From Ralstonia wenshanensis (GTDB lineage: Bacteria > Pseudomonadota > Gammaproteobacteria > Burkholderiales > Burkholderiaceae), in contig NZ_CP076413.1 of NCBI RefSeq assembly GCF_021173085.1, positions 3,127,501 to 3,191,500 on the forward strand: a DNA stretch of 64,000 nt. The letters run 5' to 3'. Positions 17,191-24,836 of this stretch are shown in pieces. A program made the position numbers and the translations under genes. The stretch's first letter is position 1. Each line of letters starts with the position of its first letter. The notes below the pieces were generated by a model that had not been told where the DNA came from, made no database searches, and saw nothing but the letters and a program-made list of their open reading frames with translations.

Positions 17191-17559
17191 TTATTGGCTG
17201 TAGCCCCGCCGCTCTATGGCAGCTAATACATCCCACGTCTGCGGATCGACATCGCGCCCACCGAGCGACATCGATACGTACGCATCAATCGCATCCACAA
17301 AACCTTTGATGAAATCCGGCGGGAAGGCGTGCGCAGAGAGGTGTTGAAGCTCTGCGCGCAGCATGCCCGGCCGACATTGGCCGTGGCTGCACATGGCGGT
17401 GCGTGTGCGCTTGAGATACGCCTGTGCTGCGATGGCGCCGTTCAGGTAGGTTCGGTTTTTGGTGAGCCTGCCTGTGTCGGATGACGTCGGCGATTGGGTG
17501 GGTGGTGCGGGTGGAGAGGGGTACGACGCGGGGCGGTGCCCGCTTTGAGAGTTTGGCAT
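17191..17559 (-). CDS. Small proline-rich-N-terminus protein behind a C4-like RNA
   Basis: A 122-residue protein. The first 40 residues are rich in proline and serine and probably disordered. A conserved part follows: LNGAIAAQAYLKRTRTAMCS, then CRPGMLRAELQHLSAHAFPP and VDPQTWDVLAAIERRGYSQ. I do not recognise a named family. The start at 17559 has a perfect GGAGG seven bases upstream. It sits 52 bp downstream of a structured leader (17612-17688) resembling phage C4 RNA, so its expression may be controlled by that RNA. Three decayed partial copies (5231, 11195, 14065) show that the family once had more members here. It may derive from a prophage. Confidence 0.65.
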   Translation of the reverse strand: MPNSQSGHRPASYPSPPAPPTQSPTSSDTGRLTKNRTYLNGAIAAQAYLKRTRTAMCSHGQCRPGMLRAELQHLSAHAFPPDFIKGFVDAIDAYVSMSLGGRDVDPQTWDVLAAIERRGYSQ

Positions 17560-17611
17560 GAAGCCTCCACAGGGATTGAAGAGGCCTGCCGCTCATCGCC
17601 AGATGAGGGGT

Positions 17612-17688
17612 GGCGGGCCTGACGGCGGGGCTGGCGAACCGGCCCCTGTGGCGCCGGCAGACCCGAAGGTCTCCCCACCCGGCCCGCC
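17612..17688 (-). ncRNA. C4-antisense-RNA-like structured leader, copy A
   Basis: On the minus strand the outer stem GGCGGGCC/GGCCCGCC closes a region with the hairpin AGACC-TTCG-GGTCT, then a stem-loop CCGGCGCCACAGGGGCCGG, then GGTTCGCCAGCCCCGCC. Copy B (18031-18109) has the same order. Its tetraloop differs (GCGA) and paired changes keep the second stem (C-G to T-G, C-G to T-A). This layout and wording match what I recall of the C4 antisense RNA in leaders of P1/P4-type phage genes, where C4 pairs with the translation start of a downstream antirepressor gene. Assignment is from memory plus structure; a covariance search would decide. Confidence 0.5.
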
Positions 17689-17802
17689 ATGAACTGGCTT
17701 GCGCGAGCGAACGCAGCACGTCACGCGAGGCGACATGCATTCACAGGAAATACTTCAGACGGATCGCCAGACCCGGCTGCCGTTGGTGCGGCAGCGGGAT
17801 GG

Positions 17803-17808
17803 ATTATA
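17803..17808 (-). promoter_or_regulatory. -10 box of module A
   Basis: A perfect TATAAT in the minus-strand context CCCCCATCGCTATAATCCAT, which is repeated base for base in module B (18179-18184). The conserved 30-bp block around it argues for a promoter of the C4-like RNA and the gene at 17191-17559. No good -35 box is seen, so an activator may be needed. Confidence 0.5.
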
Positions 17809-17842
17809 GCGATGGGGGCTGCTTCCAACTTCCTTCTGTGCA

Positions 17843-17980
17843 TCACGCAGCGGCGGAACCGACTGCGCGCTGAACCGTCGCTGCCGTCCCAGCGGCATGC
17901 GTTCGCCTGCGCTGAATGACGTGAGCGCTCGGGCAGTGATGTTTGTGGAGATAGGTAAGGGCGCGTTGAGGACTTGGCAT
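17843..17980 (-). CDS. Possible 45-aa peptide downstream of C4-like copy B
   Basis: A minus-strand ATG at 17980 with AAGGGGG five bases upstream opens a 45-codon frame, beginning MPSPQRALTYLHKHHC and ending in alanine-rich GSAAA. It lies 50 bp after the C4-like copy B; the gene behind copy A is 52 bp away, so the two modules have the same plan. The peptide is basic and histidine-rich, has no known relative, and shows no similarity to the 122-aa protein that I can see. It could be a leader peptide or a degraded gene. Confidence 0.35.
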   Translation of the reverse strand: MPSPQRALTYLHKHHCPSAHVIQRRRTHAAGTAATVQRAVGSAAA

Positions 17981-18030
17981 CGAGCCCCCTTCGATGTTTG
18001 GAGGTCCGGCAACTCAACGCCAGAAGAGGT

Positions 18031-18109
18031 GGCGGGCCTTGACGGCGGGGCTGGCGAACCGGCTCTCTGGAGCACCGGCAGACCTCGCGGTCTCCCCTCC
18101 CGGCCCGCC
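18031..18109 (-). ncRNA. C4-antisense-RNA-like structured leader, copy B
   Basis: Second copy of the structure at 17612-17688, about 420 bp upstream on the minus strand. It has the same closing stem GGCGGGCC/GGCCCGCC, hairpin AGACC-GCGA-GGTCT, stem-loop CCGGTGCTCCAGAGAGCCGG, and GGTTCGCCAGCCCCGCC. Loop bases vary while pairing is kept, which points to selection on RNA structure. A TATAAT box lies 69 bp upstream and a small reading frame starts 50 bp downstream. Confidence 0.5.
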
Positions 18110-18178
18110 GTAGTGTGTGCACATAGCCACCAGTGCGGGTCGCCAAATCCAGTTGCCGTTGGGGCAAAAGCGGGATGG

Positions 18179-18184
18179 ATTATA
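18179..18184 (-). promoter_or_regulatory. -10 box of module B
   Basis: TATAAT in the same block CCCCCATCGCTATAATCCAT as module A. The upstream bases diverge soon after GTTGGAAGCAG, so the conserved unit starts about 20 bp before the box. Confidence 0.5.
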
Positions 18185-18372
18185 GCGATGGGGGCTGCTT
18201 CCAACGTCCGATTCTGTGCACCTGGCGTCCGGGCTCCAATGGCCGCGCGCGTACTGCACAACCTGGTCCAATGCCGGCGGCGATTGAGCTGCGGCAAAGC
18301 ACGTCCGGCCCTCTACTCCACGCCGCTCTCCTGCAGAGAGCCGAGCGCCGCAGTTTTAGGTGCGTGTGTGGA

Positions 18373-18771
18373 TCTCAAACATTCGATCTCGGAGGTCTGA
18401 GGGCGACACGCCACCGTCAGACAGTGGCGCATGGACCTCGGAGGCCCGAGCGCGGCCCAAAAATATCCGACACATCGGACCTCCGAAGCCCGAGCTTGGC
18501 CCTCAAACACTCGACGTTGACCCGTTGAGGCTGACGTTCCACCGTCCGAGGCCCGACGCCGGCAGTCTGAGGTCGAAATTTTCGAGCTTGGACGGCGGAA
18601 GGTGGGTGTTTGGGGGTCACGCTCCGCCCTCGGAGGCCCGAGCTTGACTGTTGGAGGTCCACGTTCGGACCTCAGAGGCCCGTCATCGGCAGTTTCTGGC
18701 TCGCACGCGGCCCTTCGATGCCCGTTCGCAGAAGCCGCCGTGCCGCCGTTGGAGCCTCGTCGGCTTCTGTC
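18373..18771. repeat. About 19 degenerate tandem repeats with a 21-bp period
   Basis: The tract can be cut into units of 21 bp with occasional 1-2 bp slippage. Good units are CCTCGGAGGCCCGAG (18436), CCTCCGAAGCCCGAG (18480), CCCTCGGAGGCCCGAG (18628) and CCTCAGAGGCCCG (18671); poorer ones lie between. A second word, CTCAAACA-TCGA, recurs at 18374 and 18502. All frames tend to stay open because 21 is divisible by three, so long frames here are not evidence of a gene. Units differ by 30-60 percent, so the array is old. It ends about 100 bp before the gene at 18872. Confidence 0.65.
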
Positions 18772-18871
18772 AAATGTGGTGACCTGCCTTGATATCGGGC
18801 CGGTGGCAAACCAATCTCGCCGGGGTCGCGTCAACGGGCGCGACCTTGTTATTACGTAGAGAAGGAATGCA

Positions 18872-19342
18872 ATGTCACAGAACCTGATTTCGCTTCAACT
18901 CACCACCGCAGACCTGAGCGCCATCGATGCCGCGCTGAAGACGCTGGAAGACAAGTTCGTCGGCCTGATCGACCTGTCGATCGAGCAACGCAGCACGGTC
19001 ACCAAGATGGGCGACAAGTCGGAAGCGTTTTGCCGCAAGGCCGTTGAAGTGCTGGGCAACAACCCCGGCGTGCTGGCGGCCAACTACAACTTGGCCGAGG
19101 TGAAGCGTGACCTCGCAGCATTCGACGCCCTGCGCCCTCGCCTCGTCCGCGTGGAAAAGCTGGTTGAAAAGATGCGCGACTCGCAGATGGCGCTGGGTAG
19201 CGACCTGATGACGGCTTCGCTGGAGGGGTATGCGTACCTGAAGGTGGCCGGCAAGGGCGAGGCGCTGGATACGGCTCGCGCGGCGCTGTCGGTGCGGTTT
19301 AACCGCGGGCCGAGGAAGAAGGTGGAGGAGAGTGTCCAGTGA
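18872..19342 (+). CDS. Hypothetical helical protein
   Basis: A 156-residue soluble protein, almost wholly helical by composition (LSAIDAALKTLEDKFVGLID, then EVKRDLAAFDALRPRLVRVE and LVEKMRDSQMALGSDLM), with a basic C-terminus (RGPRKK). No signal peptide, membrane helix or catalytic motif. I do not recognise the family. The start at 18872 follows AGAAGGAATGCA. A strong terminator follows 32 bp after the stop, so it is a single-gene unit. The 21-bp repeat tract lies just upstream and may hold its control region. Confidence 0.8.
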   Translation: MSQNLISLQLTTADLSAIDAALKTLEDKFVGLIDLSIEQRSTVTKMGDKSEAFCRKAVEVLGNNPGVLAANYNLAEVKRDLAAFDALRPRLVRVEKLVEKMRDSQMALGSDLMTASLEGYAYLKVAGKGEALDTARAALSVRFNRGPRKKVEESVQ

Positions 19343-19374
19343 GGTGATGGGCTGCTGATGGTGGCCTAGATGGG

Positions 19375-19411
19375 AAAGCCCGCGGTGCTTTTTGGCTCGC
19401 GGGCTTTTTTT
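19375..19411 (+). terminator. Rho-independent terminator
   Basis: AAAGCCCGCG / CGCGGGCTTT (10-bp stem, 13-base loop) followed by TTTT, 32 bp after the gene at 18872-19342. Confidence 0.85.
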
Positions 19412-19598
19412 GGGTATCGGTTGGCAAACTGAGCGGGTGAGTTGGTGACCAAAGGGCTAGCGAACTGCTACAAGAACGCCCAATGTGTCCGGGTGGTTTT
19501 GTACTTTGCCTATTTAGGATTCCCGAGGGGCAATGGGTGGCACGGCCTAGCAGCCCCACCTACACCACGGAATTTCCACGCTCCGCAGTAATACGCAA

Positions 19599-20132
19599 TC
19601 AAGGCTCAACGCGAACAACCGCTGAGGCCGATACAAAGTCCGCGTCAGGCTTGCCGCGCCACCTTGAAGAGCCATTGTGAATCTGCATCTCTGCGGTCAT
19701 GGAAATGATCGCATTAGCCGGAACAACAAGGGTTCGCATGTCGTCCATCTCGGCACCGGGAAGTAGCTGGTATTCACCCCCGGTGTTTTTCATCAGATCG
19801 ACCTTCGCGATGAGTTCGCCCTCATCCTCATCGATCACTGTCGTCTCTTTCTTGTCCATCGCGATGCGACGGAAACGCAGCTCGAACGAATCTCCAGCCT
19901 TGCTCTGCAGGGTGAACTCGTAGCTGCTTGGATTTTTTGACCTGACATGCACAACCAGAAGGCGAAGATCGTCTCGGTAAGGGAGAACCTTCGTATCCAG
20001 TGCGATGTTGTTCGTCCAATCGGTCGCGCCGGACAATTCGTATTTGTAGATCGCCCAACCACCGCCTGCAGCAAGCGCGACAAATGTAAGCACGCGCAGG
20101 ATAAAGTCAGCTTTCTCGAGCGGTAGCCTCAT
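19599..20132 (-). CDS. Hypothetical single-pass membrane protein
   Basis: A 177-residue protein with one N-terminal membrane helix (FILRVLTFVALAAGGGWAIY) and a beta-rich soluble domain (DDLRLLVVHVRSKNPSSYEF, then PANAIISMTAEMQIHNGSSR). The start at 20132 is fixed by GGAGGGGC just upstream; a longer form from 20162 lacks a site. No family recognised. It is divergent from the nuclease-like gene at 20285; both look like accessory genes placed between conserved blocks. Confidence 0.7.
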   Translation of the reverse strand: MRLPLEKADFILRVLTFVALAAGGGWAIYKYELSGATDWTNNIALDTKVLPYRDDLRLLVVHVRSKNPSSYEFTLQSKAGDSFELRFRRIAMDKKETTVIDEDEGELIAKVDLMKNTGGEYQLLPGAEMDDMRTLVVPANAIISMTAEMQIHNGSSRWRGKPDADFVSASAVVRVEP

Positions 20133-20284
20133 GCGCCCCTCCGCAACCGGCTGAAATGCCAATCAGAATATCGCAGCAAGCCGCAGCGGAGATTGTCACT
20201 TGGCTCAGCGGCGAACCTTAAGCCCCCTTCAAAGGGCGTGGCGCGTGCCGCAACGCTCGCCCCACTCTATCGATAGGCATTCGA

Positions 20285-20839
20285 ATGCGACCACTTTTCA
20301 CCATCCATGCAGGCGAATACATCGTTGGCGACTACATCGAGCAGCGCTTTCCAGAGCTAAGCGTTTGGATTCCTTCAAAAGACGACGGCGTGGATTTGCT
20401 CGTAACAGACAAAGCCCATCGCAAGGCAGTCTCGTTGCAGGTCAAGTTCTCAAAGGACCATCTGGCCACGGGGCGAAACCGAAATGCCACTGACGCCATT
20501 AAGTCGGGCGGATGGTGGACTTTCGACCCGAAGAAAATTACGCAGAGCCCTGCCGACTACTGGGTACTTGTCCTCTGCGAGTTCATCAGCAGAAGCTACG
20601 ACTTTGTCATCATCGATCCAAAAGTACTGGCAGACCGATACGAGCGTATCGCGCCGAACAAGGAGACGATACAGAGCTACTTCTGGGTCACTCGACAGAA
20701 GGAGTGCTGGGAAACGCGAGGTCTAAGCAAGGAAGAGTTGGCGCAGATTTGCGAGGGAACCTACAAAAGCAGCCCCAGGCAGTTCACACCGTTCCTTAAC
20801 CAATGGCAGCCGCTGCTCGATGCCTTGCGCCCTGGTTGA
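20285..20839 (+). CDS. Putative PD-(D/E)XK-fold nuclease
   Basis: A 184-residue protein. An N-terminal helix (GEYIVGDYIEQRFPELSVW) leads into KDDGVDLLVT, then eight residues later AVSLQVKFS. That is an acidic residue, a GVDLL strand and a QxK strand, the core of restriction-endonuclease-like folds in which Q may replace the usual E. The following DYWVLVLCE and YDFVIIDPK strands fit the same fold. No methylase or helicase partner is adjacent. It could be an orphan defence or repair nuclease. It lies 134 bp from the 3' end of tRNA-Ala, a common place for inserted DNA. No clear ribosome site. Confidence 0.6.
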   Translation: MRPLFTIHAGEYIVGDYIEQRFPELSVWIPSKDDGVDLLVTDKAHRKAVSLQVKFSKDHLATGRNRNATDAIKSGGWWTFDPKKITQSPADYWVLVLCEFISRSYDFVIIDPKVLADRYERIAPNKETIQSYFWVTRQKECWETRGLSKEELAQICEGTYKSSPRQFTPFLNQWQPLLDALRPG

Positions 20840-20906
20840 ATGTCGACTTTCCGGAGCGGTAATCAGCCGAAAGCTGCCGACTGCGGGCTACATAGGAAGG
20901 AAACAA

Positions 20907-20940
20907 AAAACCCCGCAAACCTTAATAGTTGCGGGGTTTT
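20907..20940 (-). terminator. Terminator of the tRNA-Ala gene
   Basis: AAAACCCCGCAA / TTGCGGGGTTTT, a 12-bp perfect stem with a 10-base loop. On the minus strand it is followed by TT and sits 33 bp past the 3' end of the tRNA. Confidence 0.85.
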
Positions 20941-20972
20941 CAGACTATCCCAAGTGCTGCTGAATGTGTTCT

Positions 20973-21048
<76 letters not shown>

Positions 21049-21096
21049 GTGGAAAATGAGTCTACCCGAACTCCCCGGGCCCTTTCAATCGGGGGT

Positions 21097-22818
21097 TTAA
21101 CCCCCGTTTTCCATGCCCGGATTGCCCTCCATGCCGACAATGCGCGGCGTGTTCAGCGGCCTTGCGGTCACTTCGCGCTCGTCGCGCAGCCAGTCGGCCA
21201 GCACGTCCCACACGGGGCGCCCGCCGGCCTTGCGGGCTTCGGGCGATACGGCGGCCCAGCCGGCCACTTTGTAGCGGCGGTCGGCGTCGATGGGCTTGCC
21301 GCTTCCCGGCCCCAGGCGCATGTCGGTAATGCGCTGGCCCATCGGCTTGGTGGGGTCGATGGTGTAGCGCAGGCCGCCGGTGCGCACCATGTCGCCGCCC
21401 TGTTGGTAGTACGGGTCTGGGTTGAACAGGTTGTCGGCCACGTCTTCCAGCACGGTCTTGATGGTGGCGCCGGTCATCTCGGTGAGCGTGGTGGCCGGGT
21501 ACGTGATGGCGGTCTGGGCCATCAGCGCTTCCATGGTCAGGGCCTCGCCGGGCAGCAGCGTGGTGCCCCAGCGGAAGCCGGGCGAGAAGGCAATCTCGGC
21601 GCCCTGCGCGTGCATCAGGCCATCAACGATGAGCTGGTCGAACGTGCCGTTGAAGTTGCCGCGCCGGTACAGCAGGCCGCGGTTCGTGGCCAGCGTTTCG
21701 CCCAGCTTGTCTTGGTACGGTGCGCGCACGCGGTCAATCAGCGCCGTCATGGCCGGGTCAGGCGGCAGCAGATCGGCAAACACGGGCAGCAACGTATAGC
21801 GGATGTCGCGCACGGTGCCGCCGCGCACATCCAGATCGAGCACGCCGACAAACTTGCCGTTGGCGCCCGCGTTGGTGACGAGCGTCACGCCGCCCGGGTT
21901 GCTGACCTTGACGGGCGCGGGCACGGCATCGTGCGTGTGCCCACCCAGGATGGCGTCCAACCCGCGCACGCGGGAGGCCAGCTTCAGGTCCACATCCATG
22001 CCGTTGTGCGAGAGCAGCACGACCACCTTGGCGCCCTTGCCGCGCGCCTCGTCAATCATCTTCTGCAGCCGTTCTTCCTGGATGCCGAACGTCCAGTCGG
22101 GCGTGAAATCGGCCGGGTGGGCGATGGGCGTGTACGGAAACGCCTGCCCGATGATGGCGACCGGCACGCCGTTCAGCTCGCGCAGCACGTACGGGTCGAA
22201 CACCGGGTCGCCAAAATCTGCGGTCTGGATGTTCTGCGCAACAAAGGCGACCTTGTTCTTGAAATCGTGATCGACCACGTGGCGTACGCGGTCGGCGCCG
22301 TAGGTCATCTCCCAGTGCGGGGTCATGACATCCACGCCCAGCGCAAGGGCCGCGTCGACCATGTCCTGGCCGTTGGTCCACAACGCGGTGGCGGAGCCCT
22401 GCCAGGTGTCGCCGCCATCCAGCAGCAGCGCATTCGGGCGCGTGGCGCGCAGCCGCTTGATAAGCGTGGCCAAGTGCGCGAAGCCGCCCATGCGGCCGTA
22501 GCGGCGGGCGGCCTCGGTAAAGTCGAGCGCCGTAAAGGCGTGCGCGGCGCGGGAGCCCGGCGCAATGCCGTACCGCTTGAGCAGCGCGTGCCCGACCAGA
22601 TGCGGCGGCTGCCCGGCCCATTGCGCCACGCCCAGGTTGACGCTGGGCTCGCGGTATTCAATGGGCAGCAACTGCGCGTGGCAATCGGTGAAGTGCAGCA
22701 GGTGGACGTTGCCAAAGCGCGGCACGTCATAGCTGAACGTATCGGCGTGGGCGTCGGTCAGGCGCAGGCCGGCGGCTGCGGCAATCGCCAGGGCTTGAAC
22801 GAATTCGCGGCGGTTCAT
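21097..22818 (-). CDS. soxB: Thiosulfohydrolase SoxB
   Basis: A 573-residue periplasmic dimanganese enzyme of the 5'-nucleotidase fold. It releases sulfate by hydrolysis of the sulfone group from sulfur bound to SoxY. The start MNRREFVQALAIAAAAGLRL carries a twin-arginine-like signal. Metal-site motifs are HFTDCHAQLLP, LLDGGDTWQGSA, HNGMD and ILGGHTHDAVP, and the GNVHLLHFTDCH and RYGRMGGFAHLATLI stretches are typical of SoxB. Its ATG overlaps the stop of soxW (ATGA), so translation is coupled. It is the last gene of the sox run. Confidence 0.94.
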   Translation of the reverse strand: MNRREFVQALAIAAAAGLRLTDAHADTFSYDVPRFGNVHLLHFTDCHAQLLPIEYREPSVNLGVAQWAGQPPHLVGHALLKRYGIAPGSRAAHAFTALDFTEAARRYGRMGGFAHLATLIKRLRATRPNALLLDGGDTWQGSATALWTNGQDMVDAALALGVDVMTPHWEMTYGADRVRHVVDHDFKNKVAFVAQNIQTADFGDPVFDPYVLRELNGVPVAIIGQAFPYTPIAHPADFTPDWTFGIQEERLQKMIDEARGKGAKVVVLLSHNGMDVDLKLASRVRGLDAILGGHTHDAVPAPVKVSNPGGVTLVTNAGANGKFVGVLDLDVRGGTVRDIRYTLLPVFADLLPPDPAMTALIDRVRAPYQDKLGETLATNRGLLYRRGNFNGTFDQLIVDGLMHAQGAEIAFSPGFRWGTTLLPGEALTMEALMAQTAITYPATTLTEMTGATIKTVLEDVADNLFNPDPYYQQGGDMVRTGGLRYTIDPTKPMGQRITDMRLGPGSGKPIDADRRYKVAGWAAVSPEARKAGGRPVWDVLADWLRDEREVTARPLNTPRIVGMEGNPGMENGG

Positions 22819-23315
22819 TGTTTGGGGCTGTTTGCGTAGCGGGCCAGGTCGGCTACGTCGTCTTCGAGCATCTCGCCGACTTCTTTGCGCACCACGCGCC
22901 CTTTGGCGTCGAGCACGAGCAGTTCGGGCAGGCCCTTGCGCGGGCCGGTGGCGGCGCACAGCGCGTCGGTTTCCATCGCTACGGGCAAGGTGAAGTTGCG
23001 CTTGGCGACGTAATCCTTCGCGAGCTGCGGGTTGGCGTCGATGCTGATGGTGAGGATGCGCAGGTCAGTGCCGCGCGTGGCGTCGTAGAGCTTTTGCAGG
23101 CGCGGGTTCTGCAGCGCGCAGAACGGGCACCACGATGCCCACGTGGCGATGATGACGGGGTGCCCGCGCCATGCATCGCCCGGCACGCGCGTGCCGTCGA
23201 GCAATTGCAGGTCGGGCAGCGCCACCACATCGCCCACTTCGACGGCCTGCGCGGTGCTTACGGCAAACACCATCGCCGCTGCTGCCCACGTCAGGAACCG
23301 TCGAAGCGTTTGCAT
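22815..23315 (-). CDS. soxW: Periplasmic thioredoxin-like protein of the sox cluster
   Basis: A 166-residue exported TlpA-like protein. The signal peptide ends in AQA (residue 24) and the redox pair is WCPFC (Cys63, Cys66). SoxW-type thioredoxins keep the SoxY or SoxA cysteines reduced. The sequence GLPELLVLDAKGRVVRKEVG supplies the cis-proline side of the fold. It starts 12 bp after soxX and overlaps soxB by four bases. The name soxW is by position and fold. Confidence 0.85.
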   Translation of the reverse strand: MQTLRRFLTWAAAAMVFAVSTAQAVEVGDVVALPDLQLLDGTRVPGDAWRGHPVIIATWASWCPFCALQNPRLQKLYDATRGTDLRILTISIDANPQLAKDYVAKRNFTLPVAMETDALCAATGPRKGLPELLVLDAKGRVVRKEVGEMLEDDVADLARYANSPKQ

Positions 23316-23327
23316 GGCGTTATTGGC

Positions 23328-23999
23328 TTACTGGTTCACAGGCGAGGCCGGATCGAACAACAACGCCATCACATCGCGGATCTGCTGTTCAGTCAGTATC
23401 CCCTTGTGCCCGAAGCGCGGCATGTTGGAGCACGCCGCATACGCGTTGGAGTTGTAGATCTTGCCCCACGTGTAGCGCAGGATTGCTTCCGAATCCCCGC
23501 GCAGCTTGCCGTACTGGTACAGCGACGGGCCAATGGTGCCGTACGACACCTCGTCTTTCGAAAGGCGGTGGCACGCGTAGCAATTGGCGCCGTTCGCGCC
23601 GCCGGCCGGGTCGGAGAACTGCATGCCGCGGCCGCTCTGCGCGGTCTTCTCGCCTGCCTTCCAGTCGCCCAGCCACTTGTCGTCTGCGGGGTAATGGATG
23701 GTCTTGAGCTGTGCGTCTTCCAGCTTCTTGGCCACGGCAGCGGGCACGGCGTTGCGGTCGGCAAACTGGCTGCAGATCTTCTGCACGTCGTCGCGCTCGG
23801 TCACGCCTTCCACCGTGGCCGGGCCCTTGGAGACAAAGCTCTCGTGGATAACCTTGGCGAGGGCCGCGTCGGCCTTGGCATCGGGCTTGGGCGGCGTGAC
23901 GGCCTTGGCGGGTGCCGCATCGGCGGCATGGGCAGCGCCTGCAACGAGGGCCACGGCGATGAGGGTCAGTCGGATCATGTGCGGCATGGTCGGCCTCAT
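23328..23999 (-). CDS. soxX: Sulfur-oxidation cytochrome SoxX
   Basis: A 223-residue exported monohaem cytochrome c that pairs with SoxA to link thiosulfate to SoxY and take up two electrons. The haem site is CYACH in GANCYACHRLSKDEVSYGT, and a late methionine in SNMPRFGHKGILTEQQI fits as the axial ligand, both standard for SoxX. It is longer than the typical SoxX because of an N-terminal linker rich in Ala, Pro and Lys. The start at 23999 overlaps the soxA stop (ATGA); 23987 is another possibility. Confidence 0.92.
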   Translation of the reverse strand: MRPTMPHMIRLTLIAVALVAGAAHAADAAPAKAVTPPKPDAKADAALAKVIHESFVSKGPATVEGVTERDDVQKICSQFADRNAVPAAVAKKLEDAQLKTIHYPADDKWLGDWKAGEKTAQSGRGMQFSDPAGGANGANCYACHRLSKDEVSYGTIGPSLYQYGKLRGDSEAILRYTWGKIYNSNAYAACSNMPRFGHKGILTEQQIRDVMALLFDPASPVNQ

Positions 24000-24817
24000 C
24001 GTTTGATGGACGGCGCGTCCATCTTGCCGCCGTTGGCGTTGCGGGCGAGGAACATCTCCAGCGCGGTAATCACCTCGCTGCCGTAAAGCGGTTCCGGAAA
24101 GCGCTGTTGGCGCAGGCAGTCGTACAGGCGGTGCTGCATCGTGCGGACCTCGCCCTGCGAGACGCGATAACCCGGCCATGTGGAATACGCATAGCGCGCG
24201 CCGTCGGCGGTCAGCAGGTCGGGCAGGTCTTGCAGGCGGATGCGCAAACCCGGCTGGGCATGGCACGTGGCGCAGGCAAAGTCATACGCGCCGCCACGGT
24301 AGAAGAACATGCGGCGGCCGAGTTCGTACACGCGCTTTTCTTCGGGATGGGCGAGCGGAATGTCGATGGCCGCGCCGCGCGATTCCGAAGCCACGTACGC
24401 GATCAGCCGTTCAATGTCCGACGCCTTGCCCGGCGACGAGAACGGGCGGGCCGAAGCCTCTTCCTTGGTCAGCCCCTGCAGCGTCATACGGCAATACATG
24501 AGGCGCTGTTCGGCGTCCATCACGCGGCCGGTGTCTTTGAAGAAGCGCGGCAGCTTGGCGTAGGCGCCCTTCACCACGCCGGGGCCGAGGCCCAGGTCGC
24601 ACGCTTCAAGCGAGGCCTGCTTGGGGCCGGCAGGCTTCTTCCAGAGTTCTTCGCCGGCGGCTTCCCAGAGTTCGGCCGGGTTGCCGTCGGCCAGCATCTC
24701 GCGGTACTGCGCGATGCCGGCGGCGGTGCTGTCCTTGGCGTCCTGCGCGGATGCCATCACGGCGCTGCCGGCAGCCAATGCCGCAGCCAGCACCATCGTC
24801 CATGTCTTGTGTTTCAC
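23996..24817 (-). CDS. soxA: L-cysteine S-thiosulfotransferase subunit SoxA
   Basis: A 273-residue exported cytochrome c. The haem site is CATCH in YDFACATCHAQPGLRIRL, and the substrate-carrying cysteine is that of LYDCLRQQRFPEP, the SoxA active site. The first haem motif of the dihaem SoxA type is lost (LEACDLGLGPG, with a partner cysteine in RLMYCRMT, likely a disulfide), so this is a monohaem SoxA. With SoxX it forms the SoxAX complex that couples thiosulfate to the SoxY swinging arm. Confidence 0.94.
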   Translation of the reverse strand: MKHKTWTMVLAAALAAGSAVMASAQDAKDSTAAGIAQYREMLADGNPAELWEAAGEELWKKPAGPKQASLEACDLGLGPGVVKGAYAKLPRFFKDTGRVMDAEQRLMYCRMTLQGLTKEEASARPFSSPGKASDIERLIAYVASESRGAAIDIPLAHPEEKRVYELGRRMFFYRGGAYDFACATCHAQPGLRIRLQDLPDLLTADGARYAYSTWPGYRVSQGEVRTMQHRLYDCLRQQRFPEPLYGSEVITALEMFLARNANGGKMDAPSIKR

Positions 24818-24836
24818 GGTCCCCTCCGTGGGTCGC

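Noticed and set aside
17285-17740. A longer minus-strand frame reading through the C4-like leader
   Set aside because: The translation (for example VRQPRRQARHPSSGDERQ in a neighbouring frame) is that of a structured RNA; the strong ribosome site at 17559 belongs to a different frame.
18373-18771. CRISPR array
   Set aside because: Unit length is 21 bp with no unique spacers and strong divergence between units; no cas gene in the window.
18313-18834. A 173-codon minus-strand frame across the 21-bp repeat tract
   Set aside because: It is kept open by the 21-base period (a multiple of three) and has low-complexity arginine/proline sequence; no ribosome site and no conserved start.
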